A DNA stretch of 44,002 nt, from contig JAJYQP010000057.1 of the NCBI GenBank assembly GCA_021794525.1, positions 1-44,002 of the forward strand, in the 5' to 3' direction. Shown here one piece after another: positions 1 through 9,192 of this stretch; positions within the stretch are counted from its first letter, which is position 1; the number at the start of each line of letters is the position of its first letter. The position numbers and the translations under genes are program-made. This stretch comes from Pseudomonadota bacterium (GTDB lineage: Bacteria > Pseudomonadota > Alphaproteobacteria > Sphingomonadales > Sphingomonadaceae). The notes under the pieces are model-generated. The model was not told where the DNA came from and ran no database searches. It was given only the letters and a program-made list of their open reading frames with translations.

Positions 1-1989
1 CTTCTTCGCATGGTCCCACGCGCCGCCGCCTGCGGTCATCGACAGCGCCACGAACAGCCCGCCCACGATCACGCCGAGAAGAAGTGCGCCAAGCGCCGCG
101 AAGCCGTTGTCCTGCCCCGCAATCAGCGTGATGACGAAATAGACAACGATCGGCGCAAGCACGGGCAGCAACGAGGGGACGATCATCTCCTTGATCGCCG
201 CCTTCGTCACCAGGTCCACGGTGCGGGCATAGTTGGGCCGCGAGGTGCCCGCCATGATGCCCGCATCGTTCCTGAACTGATCACGCACGTCGATGACGAC
301 GTCGCCCGCCGCGCGGCCCACCGCGGTCATGCCCATGGCTCCGAAGAGATAGGGCAGGAGCGCGCCGAGCAGCAGCCCGACGATGACGTAGGGGTTCTCG
401 AGGCTGAAGTTGACCGTCAGGTTCGGGAAGAACTCGCGAAGATCGGTGGTGAAGGCGGCGAACAGGACCAGCGCGGCAAGGCCCGCCGATCCGATCGCAT
501 AGCCCTTGGTCACCGCCTTGGTGGTGTTGCCCACCGCGTCGAGCAGGTCGGTCTTCTCGCGCACGCTGTCGTCGAGACCGGCCATCTCCGCAATGCCGCC
601 GGCGTTGTCGGTCACCGGACCATAGGCATCGAGCGCCACCACCATGCCGGCCAGCGCCAGCATCGCGGTAGCCGCATAGGCGATGCCGATCAGGCCGGCG
701 AGCTGGTAGGCGATGATGATACCCGCCACGATCACCAGCGTCGGCAGCGCGGTCGCCTCGAGGCTGATGGCGAGACCCTGGATGACATTGGTGCCATGGC
801 CTGTTTCCGAAGCCTTGGCGATCGAGCGTACGGGCCGGTAGTTGGTGCCTGTGTAATACTCGGTGATCCAGATGATGAGACCCGTGATCGCGAGGCCGAG
901 CAGCGCGCACCAGAACAGGTCCATGCCAGTGAAGCCGCCGACCACCTCGGTTCCCGATGCGACGATGTCGGTGTTGCCGATGTCAGCTTCCGCGAATGCG
1001 ACCACATTGCCGCCGATGACGGCATTGATGTCGCCCAGCGTCGCCTGCATGGCCACGAAGATCAGCGGGATCGAGGTGACGGCAGTGACGAGGAAGCCCT
1101 TGTACATCGCGCCCATGACGTTGGTGCCGCTACCGAGACGGACGAAATAGGTGCCGAGGATGCTGGTGAGGATGCACGCGCCGCCGATCAGCAGCGGGAG
1201 CGCCATCATCGGCAGCAGAAGGTCGCCGATACCCTTCAGCAGCAGCGCGGTCAGCACCATGGTAGCGCCGACGGTGACCACATAGGTCTCGAACAGGTCG
1301 GCGGCCATGCCGGCGCAGTCGCCGACGTTGTCGCCCACGTTGTCCGCGATCACGGCAGGGTTGCGTGGGTCGTCCTCGGGAATGCCGGCCTCGACTTTGC
1401 CGACAAGGTCTGCGCCGACGTCGGCGGCCTTGGTGAAGATGCCGCCGCCCAGACGCGCGAAGATCGAGATCAGCGAGGCGCCGAAGGCCAGCGCCACCAG
1501 TGCGTCCACGATGGTGCGGTCATCGCCGCCGACGGTGTAGCCCATGGCCAGCAGCGCGTAGAAGAAACCCGCGATGGCGAGCAGCGCAAGGCCCGCGACC
1601 AGCATGCCGGTGATCGCGCCTGCGCGGAAGGCGAGGGTCAGGCCATTCTGCAGGCCCTTCATCGCTGCCGCCGCGGTGCGCAGGTTCGAGCGGACCGAGA
1701 TGTTCATCCCGATGAAGCCCGCCACGCCGGAGAGCACTGCGCCGAGCACGAAGCCGATCGCGGAGATCGGGCCGAGGAAAATCGCGACAAGAACCGCAAC
1801 GGCGACGCCGACCATGCCGATGGTAGTGTATTGCCGCTTCAGATAGGCCTGCGCGCCTTCCTGGATGGCACCCGCGATTTCCTGCATCTTGGCGTTGCCG
1901 GCGTCCGAGCCGAGCACCTGGCGACTGGTGATGAAGCCGTACACCACCGCCAGCAGCCCGAGGCCGATGGATATCAGAATAAAGTCCAC
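1..1989 (-). CDS. hppA: Membrane-bound proton-translocating pyrophosphatase (3' end beyond the left edge)
   Basis: Integral membrane H+-PPase that couples hydrolysis of pyrophosphate to proton pumping. 663 codons are in the window; the family is about 700 residues, so only the extreme C-terminus is missing. The acidic substrate-binding motif [19 protein letters not shown] starts near residue 216. The motif GNTTKA lies at residues 487-492; Lys in place of Ala at this site is the family signature of K+-independent pumps. The last visible residues read GGAWDHAKK, the conserved C-terminal catalytic motif, with His where Asn is usual. I chose a GTG start at 1989 because GGGAGGG lies 9 bases upstream and the protein then opens with the typical first membrane helix. 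It follows thiL on the same strand but has its own promoter. Confidence 0.96.
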   Translation of the reverse strand, partial: MDFILISIGLGLLAVVYGFITSRQVLGSDAGNAKMQEIAGAIQEGAQAYLKRQYTTIGMVGVAVAVLVAIFLGPISAIGFVLGAVLSGVAGFIGMNISVRSNLRTAAAAMKGLQNGLTLAFRAGAITGMLVAGLALLAIAGFFYALLAMGYTVGGDDRTIVDALVALAFGASLISIFARLGGGIFTKAADVGADLVGKVEAGIPEDDPRNPAVIADNVGDNVGDCAGMAADLFETYVVTVGATMVLTALLLKGIGDLLLPMMALPLLIGGACILTSILGTYFVRLGSGTNVMGAMYKGFLVTAVTSIPLIFVAMQATLGDINAVIGGNVVAFAEADIGNTDIVASGTEVVGGFTGMDLFWCALLGLAITGLIIWITEYYTGTNYRPVRSIAKASETGHGTNVIQGLAISLEATALPTLVIVAGIIIAYQLAGLIGIAYAATAMLALAGMVVALDAYGPVTDNAGGIAEMAGLDDSVREKTDLLDAVGNTTKAVTKGYAIGSAGLAALVLFAAFTTDLREFFPNLTVNFSLENPYVIVGLLLGALLPYLFGAMGMTAVGRAAGDVVIDVRDQFRNDAGIMAGTSRPNYARTVDLVTKAAIKEMIVPSLLPVLAPIVVYFVITLIAGQDNGFAALGALLLGVIVGGLFVALSMTAGGGAWDHAKK

Positions 1990-2058
1990 GAAAATTTCCC
2001 TCCCCGTTTATCGGATATGACGCACGGCAGGAATGGCCAGGCGCCCCTTTGGCGCGAG

Positions 2059-2086
2059 GGTATAAAGGGCGGTTTACGAGTGGCAA
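2059..2086 (-). promoter_or_regulatory. Putative sigma-70 promoter of hppA
   Basis: On the minus strand TTGCCA (2086-2081) and TATACC (2064-2059) are separated by 16 bases, 70 bases upstream of the hppA start and inside the thiL-hppA gap. The -35 matches 5 of 6 and the -10 matches 4 of 6 consensus bases. A small GGCGCC-type hairpin lies in the leader. Inferred from sequence only. Confidence 0.4.
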
Positions 2087-2128
2087 GGCCAGAAAACCGG
2101 CGGCGTGGGCGGAAGTGGGGAAAAGGGC

Positions 2129-3001
2129 TCACCGGTGCTGATAGCCGAGCCGCTCGTCCTCCGGCCTCTTGCCATCGATCCAGAGCGGCGCGTCGTTCCT
2201 CCCCTTGACCAGCCCGATCCGGGTCGCGGTCACGGGAATGGCGGTCGCGGGCGGAGCGGTGAAGAGCAGCTGGTAGTCGTCGCCCCAACGCGCACAGGCA
2301 TCGGCCCGCGCCGGGTCGGCGACGGGGAAGCTGCGGCTGTCGAGGTGGAAGCTTGTCCCGCTCGCGCGGGCCATGCGCTGGCAGTCGAGCAGCAGCCCGT
2401 CGGACACGTCCATCATCGCGCTGACCAGCGGCGCGAGCGCGCGACCCTCAGCGAGCAGGGGGCGCGGGCGGCGATAGGCGAGGTCGGCTTCGCTTTCGGT
2501 ATTGCGCTCGTCCTCGTCGATCCCGAGCATGGCAAGGCCGAGCGTGCCGGTGACGTAAATGGTGTCCCCCTCGTGCGCCCCGCGCCGGTCCGGGACGGGC
2601 GTGTGCGTCGCACGGCCCAATGCGGTGCAGGTCCAGCTTCGCCGTTCGCCCCCGCTGCCCACGGTATCGCCGCCCAGCAGCGGGACGTCGTAGGCGCGCA
2701 GCACCTCGCCAAGCCCCTCGACGAAGCGCTCGTCGCCTTGCCCGAGCATATGCGAGATCAGCACCCCCACCGGCTCCGCGCCTTTCGCCGCAAGGTCCGA
2801 CAGGTTCACCGTCACCAGCTTCCAGGCAATGTCGGCGGGGTCCTCGTCCTCGCGGACGTGGATGCCGGAAACGAGGGCGTCCTGGGTGATGACGAGCGTT
2901 TCGGTCTCTAGAGTGAGGACGGCCGCATCGTCCTCGAGCGCGCGAGCTGCGGGATCGTTCGCGAGCGCACGCAACGCGGCGATGAAATCACTCTCGGTCA
3001 G
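2129..3001 (-). CDS. thiL: Thiamine-monophosphate kinase
   Basis: Cytoplasmic ATP-dependent kinase that makes thiamine pyrophosphate from thiamine monophosphate. With the start below it is 290 residues. It shows the PurM/ThiL-type motifs DDAAVL (about 24-29), ITQDALVSGIHV (about 38-49), NLSDLAAKGAEP (about 70-81), MMDVSDGLL and GDDYQLLFTAPP. There is no in-frame ATG, GTG or TTG at the expected start: the protein that aligns with the family begins LTESDF, and its first codon is CTG at 3001-2999, overlapping the nusB stop (cTGA). A CTG start coupled to nusB termination is the simplest reading; a longer form inside nusB is the alternative. Confidence 0.92.
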   Translation of the reverse strand: MTESDFIAALRALANDPAARALEDDAAVLTLETETLVITQDALVSGIHVREDEDPADIAWKLVTVNLSDLAAKGAEPVGVLISHMLGQGDERFVEGLGEVLRAYDVPLLGGDTVGSGGERRSWTCTALGRATHTPVPDRRGAHEGDTIYVTGTLGLAMLGIDEDERNTESEADLAYRRPRPLLAEGRALAPLVSAMMDVSDGLLLDCQRMARASGTSFHLDSRSFPVADPARADACARWGDDYQLLFTAPPATAIPVTATRIGLVKGRNDAPLWIDGKRPEDERLGYQHR

Positions 3002-3450
3002 CGCCCCGCCTCTTTCGCCACTGCGTCTAGCACTCCGTTGACGAACTTTGCCTCGCGGTCGTCGAAAAAGGCCTTGGCGACGTCGACATATTCGCTGATC
3101 GCGGTGCCCTTGGTGATGTCGGCGCGGGCGATCAGCTCGTAGGTGCCGGCGCGCAGGATCTGGAGCATTGTCTTGTCGAGCCGCGCGAGGCTCCAACCCT
3201 CGGCAAGCCGGTGGGACAGCAGCAGGTCGATCTCGTCGCGGCGCGCGTTCACCCCGCGCACGATGTCGTCGAAGAAGGCGACCTCGGCGTCCAGAAACTG
3301 GACGTCCTCGATCTCCGCGCCGAGGCGGTGCTGGTGGAACTCGTCGAGGAGCTTCGCGAGCGGCGTCGCTTCCATCTGCTGCTGGTATAGCGCCTGCACG
3401 GCGCCGAGGCGGGCGGCCGAGCGGGCCCTGGAGCGCGGGTTGGTGGTCAT
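2998..3450 (-). CDS. nusB: Transcription antitermination factor NusB
   Basis: Small all-helical RNA-binding protein that, with NusE, binds boxA and supports antitermination of rRNA operons. 150 residues, normal length. The N-terminal basic stretch RSRARSAARLGAVQALYQ and the C-terminal segment containing TAISEYVDVAKAF and KFVNGVLD are typical of NusB. The ATG overlaps the hisD stop (ATGA), and its own stop overlaps the proposed thiL start, so it sits in a chain of translationally coupled genes. Confidence 0.95.
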   Translation of the reverse strand: MTTNPRSRARSAARLGAVQALYQQQMEATPLAKLLDEFHQHRLGAEIEDVQFLDAEVAFFDDIVRGVNARRDEIDLLLSHRLAEGWSLARLDKTMLQILRAGTYELIARADITKGTAISEYVDVAKAFFDDREAKFVNGVLDAVAKEAGR

Positions 3451-4742
3451 AGGTCGTTCGATCTCAGGCGCAATTTCACGGACCGGGCGTGGGCGGGCAA
3501 GCCCTCGGCCTCTGCAAGCGCCACGGCGGCGGGCCCGACGGCGGCCATCGCCTCGGCGCTCGCATCGATGAAGCTGGTCCGCTTCATGAAGTCGAGCACC
3601 GACAGCCCGCTCGCAAAGCGGGCGCGGCGCCCGGTGGGAAGGACGTGGTTGGGCCCGGCGAGATAATCGCCGAGCGCCTCGGGCGTGTGGCGGCCGAGAA
3701 AGATGCTGCCGGCATGACGGATCGCGGCGAACAGCGGCTCGGGATCGGCGACGGCGAGCTCGACATGCTCGGCGGCAAGCCGGTCGGCCAAATGCGGGGC
3801 ATTGGCGAGGCGGTCGACCACGATCACCAACCCATGCGCCTCCCAGCTCGCGCGGGCCACTTCGCCAGTGGCAAGCTGGCCGAGCAGCGTCTCGACCTCG
3901 TCGCACACCCGGCGCGCGAATGCCTCGTCGTCGGTGATGAGGATCGCCTGTGCCGCCGGGTCATGCTCGGCCTGGCTGAGCAGGTCGGCGGCGGTCCAGG
4001 CGGGGTCGTTGGCACCGTCGGCGATGACGAGGATCTCGCTCGGCCCCGCCACCATGTCGATGCCGACCACGCCGTAGAGCTGGCGCTTGGCCTCCGCGAC
4101 CCAGGCATTTCCGGGGCCGGTGATGACATCGACGCGGGCAATCCGCTCGGTGCCATAGGCGAGGGCGGCGATCGCCTGCGCCCCGCCGACGCGCCAGACC
4201 TCATCGACGCCGCAAACGTGCGCGGCGGCGAGCACCAGCGGATTAACTTCGCCCCCCGGTGTCGGGGTCGTGACCACGAGCCGCTCGACCCCCGCGACGC
4301 GCGCGGGAATGGCGTTCATCAGGAGCGAGGATGGGTAGGCCGCCCGGCCGCCGGGGACGTAGAGCCCCGCCGCCTCGACTGCCCGCCAGCGCGCGCCAAG
4401 GCGCATCCCGATGGCGTCGGTGTAATCGCGATCCTCGGGCAGCTGGGCCGCGTGATAGGCGCGGATTCGGTCGGCGGCGATGTCGAGTGCCTGGCGCAGC
4501 TCGGGTGCAAGCGCTTCATAGGCCGCGGCGCAAGGCTCGGCGGGGATGCGCCAGTCTTCGCCCAGTTCGAGCCGGTCGTATCGCGCGGTGTAGTCCGCCA
4601 GGGCGGCATCGCCGCGTTCCCGGACATCCGCGATGATCTTCGCGACGTCCAGACCGACATCCGCATCGCTTTCGCGCCGGTCGTCCACCACACGCGCAAA
4701 GGCCTCTTCGAACCGGGAATCGGAAGCGTGCAGAAACAGCAT
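3447..4742 (-). CDS. hisD: Histidinol dehydrogenase
   Basis: Zinc-dependent, NAD-linked enzyme that oxidises L-histidinol to histidine in two steps, the last reactions of histidine synthesis. 431 residues, the usual length. Visible landmarks are the nucleotide-binding segment DVITGPGNAWVAEAKRQLY, the catalytic segment LLSQAEHDPAAQAILI and GPNHVLPTGRRARFASGLS. The ATG overlaps the hisG stop by one base (TGATG) and its stop overlaps nusB, so the four genes are read as one unit. Confidence 0.97.
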   Translation of the reverse strand: MLFLHASDSRFEEAFARVVDDRRESDADVGLDVAKIIADVRERGDAALADYTARYDRLELGEDWRIPAEPCAAAYEALAPELRQALDIAADRIRAYHAAQLPEDRDYTDAIGMRLGARWRAVEAAGLYVPGGRAAYPSSLLMNAIPARVAGVERLVVTTPTPGGEVNPLVLAAAHVCGVDEVWRVGGAQAIAALAYGTERIARVDVITGPGNAWVAEAKRQLYGVVGIDMVAGPSEILVIADGANDPAWTAADLLSQAEHDPAAQAILITDDEAFARRVCDEVETLLGQLATGEVARASWEAHGLVIVVDRLANAPHLADRLAAEHVELAVADPEPLFAAIRHAGSIFLGRHTPEALGDYLAGPNHVLPTGRRARFASGLSVLDFMKRTSFIDASAEAMAAVGPAAVALAEAEGLPAHARSVKLRLRSNDL

Positions 4743-5401
4743 CAGGCCGCCTTCGCCCCGGCTGAGATGAGGGCACGGAACCGCTCCACCAGCGCGGCAA
4801 TGCGGGGATCGGTCTTGAGCGCGGTGCGGTTGACGATCAGCCGCGCAGAGACTTCGAGGATCGTCGCGCGTTCGACCAGCCCGTTGTCCTTCAGCGTCTG
4901 CCCGCTCGAGACGAGATCGACGATGGTGCTGGACAGGCCAAGCGTGGGGGCGATTTCCATCGCGCCGTTGAGCTTCACGCACTCGGCCTGCACGCCCTGC
5001 CGCTCGAAATACCGGCGGGTGAGGGCGGGGTACTTGGTCGCGACGCGCAGATGGCTCGCGCGCCCGTCCTGCGATGCAACTGTCACAGGTTCGGCGACCG
5101 AAAGGCGGCACCTGCCGATACCGAGATCGACCGGCGCGTAAAGCTCGGGATAATCGAATTCGGCGATCACGTCGGAGCCGACGATGCCCGCCTGGGCCGC
5201 GCCATGCGCGACGAAGGTGGCGACATCGAAGGCGCGCACGCGAATGATTCGCGCATCACCGCCCTCGGTCGCGAAGGTCAGCGCCCGGTTGGCCTTGTCG
5301 TGGAACGCAGCTTCGGGCACCACGCCGGCGCGCCCCATCAGCGGCAGGGCTTCGTCGAGGATACGCCCCTTCGGGACGGCAAAGGTGATAGGCTGGTCCA
5401 T
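4742..5401 (-). CDS. hisG: ATP phosphoribosyltransferase, short form
   Basis: Catalyses the first committed step of histidine synthesis, joining ATP and PRPP. At 219 residues it is the short form (HisG-S), which lacks the C-terminal feedback domain; in the family this form depends on the HisZ subunit, and no hisZ is present in this window. Recognisable parts are the opening [29 protein letters not shown], and the PRPP-binding region [19 protein letters not shown]. First gene of hisG-hisD-nusB-thiL, divergent from the DUF2332 gene over a 39-bp gap. Confidence 0.96.
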   Translation of the reverse strand: MDQPITFAVPKGRILDEALPLMGRAGVVPEAAFHDKANRALTFATEGGDARIIRVRAFDVATFVAHGAAQAGIVGSDVIAEFDYPELYAPVDLGIGRCRLSVAEPVTVASQDGRASHLRVATKYPALTRRYFERQGVQAECVKLNGAMEIAPTLGLSSTIVDLVSSGQTLKDNGLVERATILEVSARLIVNRTALKTDPRIAALVERFRALISAGAKAA

Positions 5402-5440
5402 GGATGCGGCGGCGAGATAGCAGCAAGGGCGTTTTGTTCA

Positions 5441-6532
5441 ATGGCGTTGGAGGCAGCCCGCTATGAGGTGATCGACGCGCAGGCCCGCGGGCCGGAGGCG
5501 GTGCGCACCGCGTTCGAGAACCAGGTCGCCTATTGCCGCGACAATGGCGCGCCGATCACGGCGCTGGTCTGCGACACGCTTGGCGGCCTGCTGGCGAGCG
5601 ATCGGGGCGGGGTGGTGATGGCGAGGATTCGGGCCTGGGATGGCGCTCCTCTGGCCGATGCGCTCCCGCTGCGGATCGCCGGGGGCATCCATGCGCTCAA
5701 GCTCAGCGGTGCGGCACCGGCGCTGGCCCCGATCTATGATGGCGCAAACCCAAGGGACGCCGCCGACCGCGTTGCATCGGCGCTGGAGATTTTCGACGAG
5801 GAGTTGCTGCCCTGGCTCGACGGCCCGCCGCAGACCAACGAGGCGGGGCGGTCGTGGGGTTTTGCCGCCGCCATGCTCTGGCTGGCGAAGCAGGGTTGCC
5901 CGCCCGATTTCGTCCTGCATGAACTGGGGTCGAGCGCGGGCATCAACCTGATGATGGACCGCTATCGCTTCGATCTGGGCGGGGTGATGCTCGGTCCGGA
6001 TGGCGCGGCCATGCGGCTCACGCCCGCATGGCGCGGCGCGCCGCCACCCAACCGGCAGGTGCGGATCGTATCGGCGGAAGGCTGCGACGTCGCTCCGGTC
6101 GATCTGACCGATCCCGCTCAGGCGATGCGCCTGCGCGCCTATATCTGGCCCGAGCTGACCGAGCGGTTCGTGCGGATGGATGCGGCAGTCGAAGCGGCGC
6201 AGGCCGATCCACCGCGGATCACGCGTCAAAACGCCGGAGACTTCGTCGCGGACGTACTGGCGCGAGATCCGGAACCGGGCGTGACGCAGGTGATCATGCA
6301 TTCGGTAGTCTGGCAGTATATCGCGCGCCCGGAGCGCGGAGGCATCACCGCGGCAATCGAGACAAGCGGCGCGGCGGCAAAGCTCGACAGTCCGCTCGCC
6401 TGGGTCATGCTCGAGGCCAATCGGGACACGCATCGACACGAGCTGACGGTGCGGTGGTGGCCCGGAGGCCCGGAGCCGATCCGGCTTGCCACCGCCCATC
6501 CCCATGGCGCGTGGGTAGAGTGGGCTGGGTAG
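5441..6532 (+). CDS. DUF2332 family protein
   Basis: 363-residue soluble protein whose N-terminal ENQVAYCRDNGAPITALVC region and overall layout match the DUF2332 family as I remember it. The biochemical role of that family is not known to me. The segment LHELGSSAGINLMMDRY (about residue 160) resembles the glycine-rich SAM-binding loop of Rossmann methyltransferases, and ITQVIMHSVVWQYI-like text follows later, so a methyltransferase-like fold is a reasonable guess. The ATG at 5441 was chosen over longer in-frame extensions because those would run antisense through hisG; AAGGGC precedes it. Stands alone. Confidence 0.8.
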   Translation: MALEAARYEVIDAQARGPEAVRTAFENQVAYCRDNGAPITALVCDTLGGLLASDRGGVVMARIRAWDGAPLADALPLRIAGGIHALKLSGAAPALAPIYDGANPRDAADRVASALEIFDEELLPWLDGPPQTNEAGRSWGFAAAMLWLAKQGCPPDFVLHELGSSAGINLMMDRYRFDLGGVMLGPDGAAMRLTPAWRGAPPPNRQVRIVSAEGCDVAPVDLTDPAQAMRLRAYIWPELTERFVRMDAAVEAAQADPPRITRQNAGDFVADVLARDPEPGVTQVIMHSVVWQYIARPERGGITAAIETSGAAAKLDSPLAWVMLEANRDTHRHELTVRWWPGGPEPIRLATAHPHGAWVEWAG

Positions 6533-6559
6533 AGACGACCTCCCGGCAATTTAGCCGCA

Positions 6560-7372
6560 TCAACCTTCTGCCTGCATCTTCTCCATGTATCCCGCCGCCG
6601 CCATAGCGGCGACCTTATCGAGCAGGGCATCGGGGGTGCGGCGCATCTCGCCCATCGCTTCCTCGACGCCGCGCGCGACGATAATCTCGCGCGTGCCTGC
6701 CGCCATGCCGTCGGCGATGGCGCGCGCCGCGTCGGCGGGAGGGATGCCGCTGTCGATGGCCTTGTCGCTCTTGCCGCGCGGCTCGCCCTCGCCGGTCAGC
6801 GCGTTGCGGCTGACGTCCGTCGCGACCGAGCCGGGGCAGACGACATGGACCGCGATCCCCGATTGCGACAGTTCTGCCCGCAGCGCGTCGGCATAGCCGA
6901 TGAGGCCGAACTTGGCCGCGCAATAGGCGGTTCGCATCGGCACCCCGACCTTGCCCGCGATCGAGGAAATGAACACCAGCCGGCCCGACCCGCGCGCGGT
7001 CATGTGCGGCAGCAGCGCCTGGGTGGCGGCGATCTGCGCCGTGAGATCGACGTCGATGATGCGGCGATAGACGTCCATCGCGGTGCTCACCGCGGGGCTG
7101 CGTTGAGAAATGCCGGCATTGGCGACGAAAATGTCGATGCCGTGCCACCCGGTCGCGCGGTCGGTCGCGGCGCGCATGGCCGCCTCGTCGGTGACTTCGA
7201 ACGGCAGGATCAGCGTGTCGGTCGCGATCTCGGCGGCGACGGATTGCAGCCGGCCTTCGTCCCGCCCCGAAAGCACGATCCCAGCGCCCCTGTTCGCAAG
7301 TTCGCGCGCCAGAGCCGCGCCGATCCCGCTGGAGGCGCCCGTGATCCAGGCGGTCTGTCCGGCCAGATTCAT
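6560..7372 (-). CDS. SDR family NAD(P)-dependent oxidoreductase
   Basis: 270-residue classical short-chain dehydrogenase. Cofactor-binding TGASSGIG is at residues 11-18, the NAG motif occurs in VANAGIS, the catalytic Ser is in FISSIAG, and YCAAK supplies the Tyr-x-x-x-Lys pair. An Arg in SGRDEGRL after the second strand favours NADP(H). The substrate cannot be told. The start codon overlaps the stop of the pirin gene (ATGA), so it is the last gene of a bolA-pirin-SDR operon. Confidence 0.93.
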   Translation of the reverse strand: MNLAGQTAWITGASSGIGAALARELANRGAGIVLSGRDEGRLQSVAAEIATDTLILPFEVTDEAAMRAATDRATGWHGIDIFVANAGISQRSPAVSTAMDVYRRIIDVDLTAQIAATQALLPHMTARGSGRLVFISSIAGKVGVPMRTAYCAAKFGLIGYADALRAELSQSGIAVHVVCPGSVATDVSRNALTGEGEPRGKSDKAIDSGIPPADAARAIADGMAAGTREIIVARGVEEAMGEMRRTPDALLDKVAAMAAAGYMEKMQAEG

Positions 7373-8250
7373 GGATAGCTCACGGTCTTGGGCGCTTCGG
7401 GCAGCGGAATGAATTCCTCGCTGTCGCCGGGCACGAGCGGGAAACGGCCTTCGCGCCAGTCTTCCTTGGCCTGGTTGATGCGGTCCCGGCTCGAGCTGAC
7501 GAAGTTCCAGAATACGTGACGTTTCGTTTCGAACGCCTCGCCGCCCAGCAGCATCACGCACCCGCCGCTCTGCGACGAAAGCGTCATGTCGCGGTCCGGC
7601 GAAAGGACAGTCAATTCGTAAAGGCCGAGCGCCTGCCCATCGATCGCCGCCTCACCGCCGACCAGCATCAGCGCGCGCTCGTCGACGTCCGGTTCGATCG
7701 GGATAGCGCCTCCGGGGGCCAGCACGATCTCCGCATAGATTGTCGCGGAATGGCAGGTTGTCGGCGCGCGGGCGCCCCACAACTCGCCCATGATGACGAT
7801 GGCCTTGGCACAGCCGTCCTCGACCACTGGCAGGTCGGTCACGGCTTCGAACGCCGGGTCGATTTCTTCGCGACCATCGGGCAGCGCCAGCCAGGTCTGC
7901 ATACCGTAGAGCTTCGGCCCGGCGGCGCGCTCCGCCGCGGGGCTGCGCTCGGAATGAACGATGCCGCGGCCAGCGGTCATCAGGTTTACCTGGCCCGGAC
8001 GAATGGTGGCAAAGCTGCCCAGGCTGTCGCGATGGTCTATCGCGCCTTCGAACAGCCAGGTGACGGTGGCGAGGTTGATGTGCGGGTGCGGGCGCACGTC
8101 CATTCCGCTGCCGAGATCGAGCTGGGCCGGGCCGAACTGGTCGACGAAGATGAAAGGGCCCACCATCGTCCGCTGGCGCGAGGGGATGGCGCGACGGACT
8201 TGGAACTGGCCGAGGTCGTGGGTGACGGGGGTGACGATCTGCTCGATCAT
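7369..8250 (-). CDS. Pirin family protein
   Basis: 293-residue bicupin. The N-terminal cupin carries the pirin metal-binding signature: HPHINLATVTW, a further His in IDHRDSLGS, and the Glu of GRGIVHSERSP. Bacterial pirins are Fe-binding proteins, some with quercetinase activity and some acting on partner proteins; which applies here cannot be judged. The start overlaps the bolA stop and the stop overlaps the SDR start, so the three genes are coupled. Confidence 0.93.
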   Translation of the reverse strand: MIEQIVTPVTHDLGQFQVRRAIPSRQRTMVGPFIFVDQFGPAQLDLGSGMDVRPHPHINLATVTWLFEGAIDHRDSLGSFATIRPGQVNLMTAGRGIVHSERSPAAERAAGPKLYGMQTWLALPDGREEIDPAFEAVTDLPVVEDGCAKAIVIMGELWGARAPTTCHSATIYAEIVLAPGGAIPIEPDVDERALMLVGGEAAIDGQALGLYELTVLSPDRDMTLSSQSGGCVMLLGGEAFETKRHVFWNFVSSSRDRINQAKEDWREGRFPLVPGDSEEFIPLPEAPKTVSYP

Positions 8251-8519
8251 TCTCCCGGTGCCCTTGCCCTGATCGCCAGCGCGTGGACCCGTTGGCCGGG
8301 AATGTCGCCGAGCGCGCGATTGACCATGCGTTGCCGCTCCAGCCGGCTCTTTCCCGCAAAGGCCGCGGCCTCGATCTCGACGGTGAAATGGGATTCACCG
8401 CTGCCATCGTCCCCCGAGTGGCCGCGGTGGCTGGCGCTGTCATTGACGACCGCGAGGCGGGTGGGGTTGAAGGCGGCGCTCAGCAGCCGCTCCATTTCGG
8501 TCTGAACGGCGCCGTTCAT
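8247..8519 (-). CDS. bolA: BolA family protein
   Basis: 90-residue protein with the BolA fold (class II KH-like). HFTVEIEAAAFAGKSRLERQ and the distal VHALAI segment are characteristic; the conserved His in VHAL is the ligand used when BolA proteins form [2Fe-2S] heterocomplexes with monothiol glutaredoxins. First gene of the bolA-pirin-SDR operon and divergent from the J-domain gene across 59 bp. The bolA / J-domain / cobS order is a familiar alphaproteobacterial neighbourhood. Confidence 0.93.
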   Translation of the reverse strand: MNGAVQTEMERLLSAAFNPTRLAVVNDSASHRGHSGDDGSGESHFTVEIEAAAFAGKSRLERQRMVNRALGDIPGQRVHALAIRARAPGE

Positions 8520-8578
8520 GCGGGGAATCGCTCCATGCCCTCTTCCCTAACCCAAGCCGGCTCCCCATCCTAACCCGA

Positions 8579-9172
8579 ATGCGCGAAACGCGGTTTCATG
8601 GACGGCACGAAGGGACGGGGCGGGTGTGCATGCACCCCGATTGCGACGAGGCGGGCGAATTTCGCGCGCCCGGTACGACAGAATCCGGGTTCGACGGGCC
8701 GGGCGAATGGCAATGGTTCTGCCTCGATCATGTCCGTCAGTTCAACGCCGGCTTCGACTGGTTTGCCGGGATGAGCGCCGACGAGATTCATGCCGCGCAG
8801 GCGCCCGGTGCCGGGTGGCGCACCGAAAGTCCCGTCTTCCGCGCCACCGCAGGCGTGGGCAAAATGCCCCGCTGGGCGGATTTCGACGACCCGCTGGAGG
8901 CGATCGCCGCGCGGGCAAATGGGATCAAGCACCGGGCCCGCCGCGAGACCGAGGTCGCCATGTCGGGGCGGTTCAGCCGCGAGGAAGCGGGCGCGCTGGA
9001 GACCTTGGGGCTAGGCTCGGACGTCGACCGCACCAAGCTGCGCCGCCGCTATTCCGAACTCGTCCGCCGCTACCACCCCGATCGCAACGGCGGCGACCGG
9101 GGGCATGAGTACCGGCTCGGCCGCGTAGTGGAAGCCTATCAGCTACTCCGAAAGAACCCGTCCATTGCGTGA
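8579..9172 (+). CDS. J-domain protein with N-terminal cysteine motif
   Basis: 197 residues. The C-terminal third is a J-domain with HPD at 166-168 (RYHPDRNGG), which in this family stimulates DnaK-type Hsp70. The N-terminus has CMHPDC and later FCLDH, a C-x4-C plus C-x2-H arrangement suggestive of a small zinc site. There is no G/F region or CxxCxGxG repeat, so it is not DnaJ itself. In many alphaproteobacteria this gene lies directly upstream of cobS; here about 4.2 kb of unrelated genes separate them. Confidence 0.9.
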   Translation: MRETRFHGRHEGTGRVCMHPDCDEAGEFRAPGTTESGFDGPGEWQWFCLDHVRQFNAGFDWFAGMSADEIHAAQAPGAGWRTESPVFRATAGVGKMPRWADFDDPLEAIAARANGIKHRARRETEVAMSGRFSREEAGALETLGLGSDVDRTKLRRRYSELVRRYHPDRNGGDRGHEYRLGRVVEAYQLLRKNPSIA

Positions 9173-9192
9173 CCCGATGCCAGGGCGCAGCA

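Noticed and set aside
10..2208. A 732-codon plus-strand open frame
   Set aside because: It is antisense to hppA, whose membrane-protein frame carries all H+-PPase motifs. The plus-strand translation is His/Asp/Arg-rich without any domain, typical of an antisense frame in GC-rich DNA.
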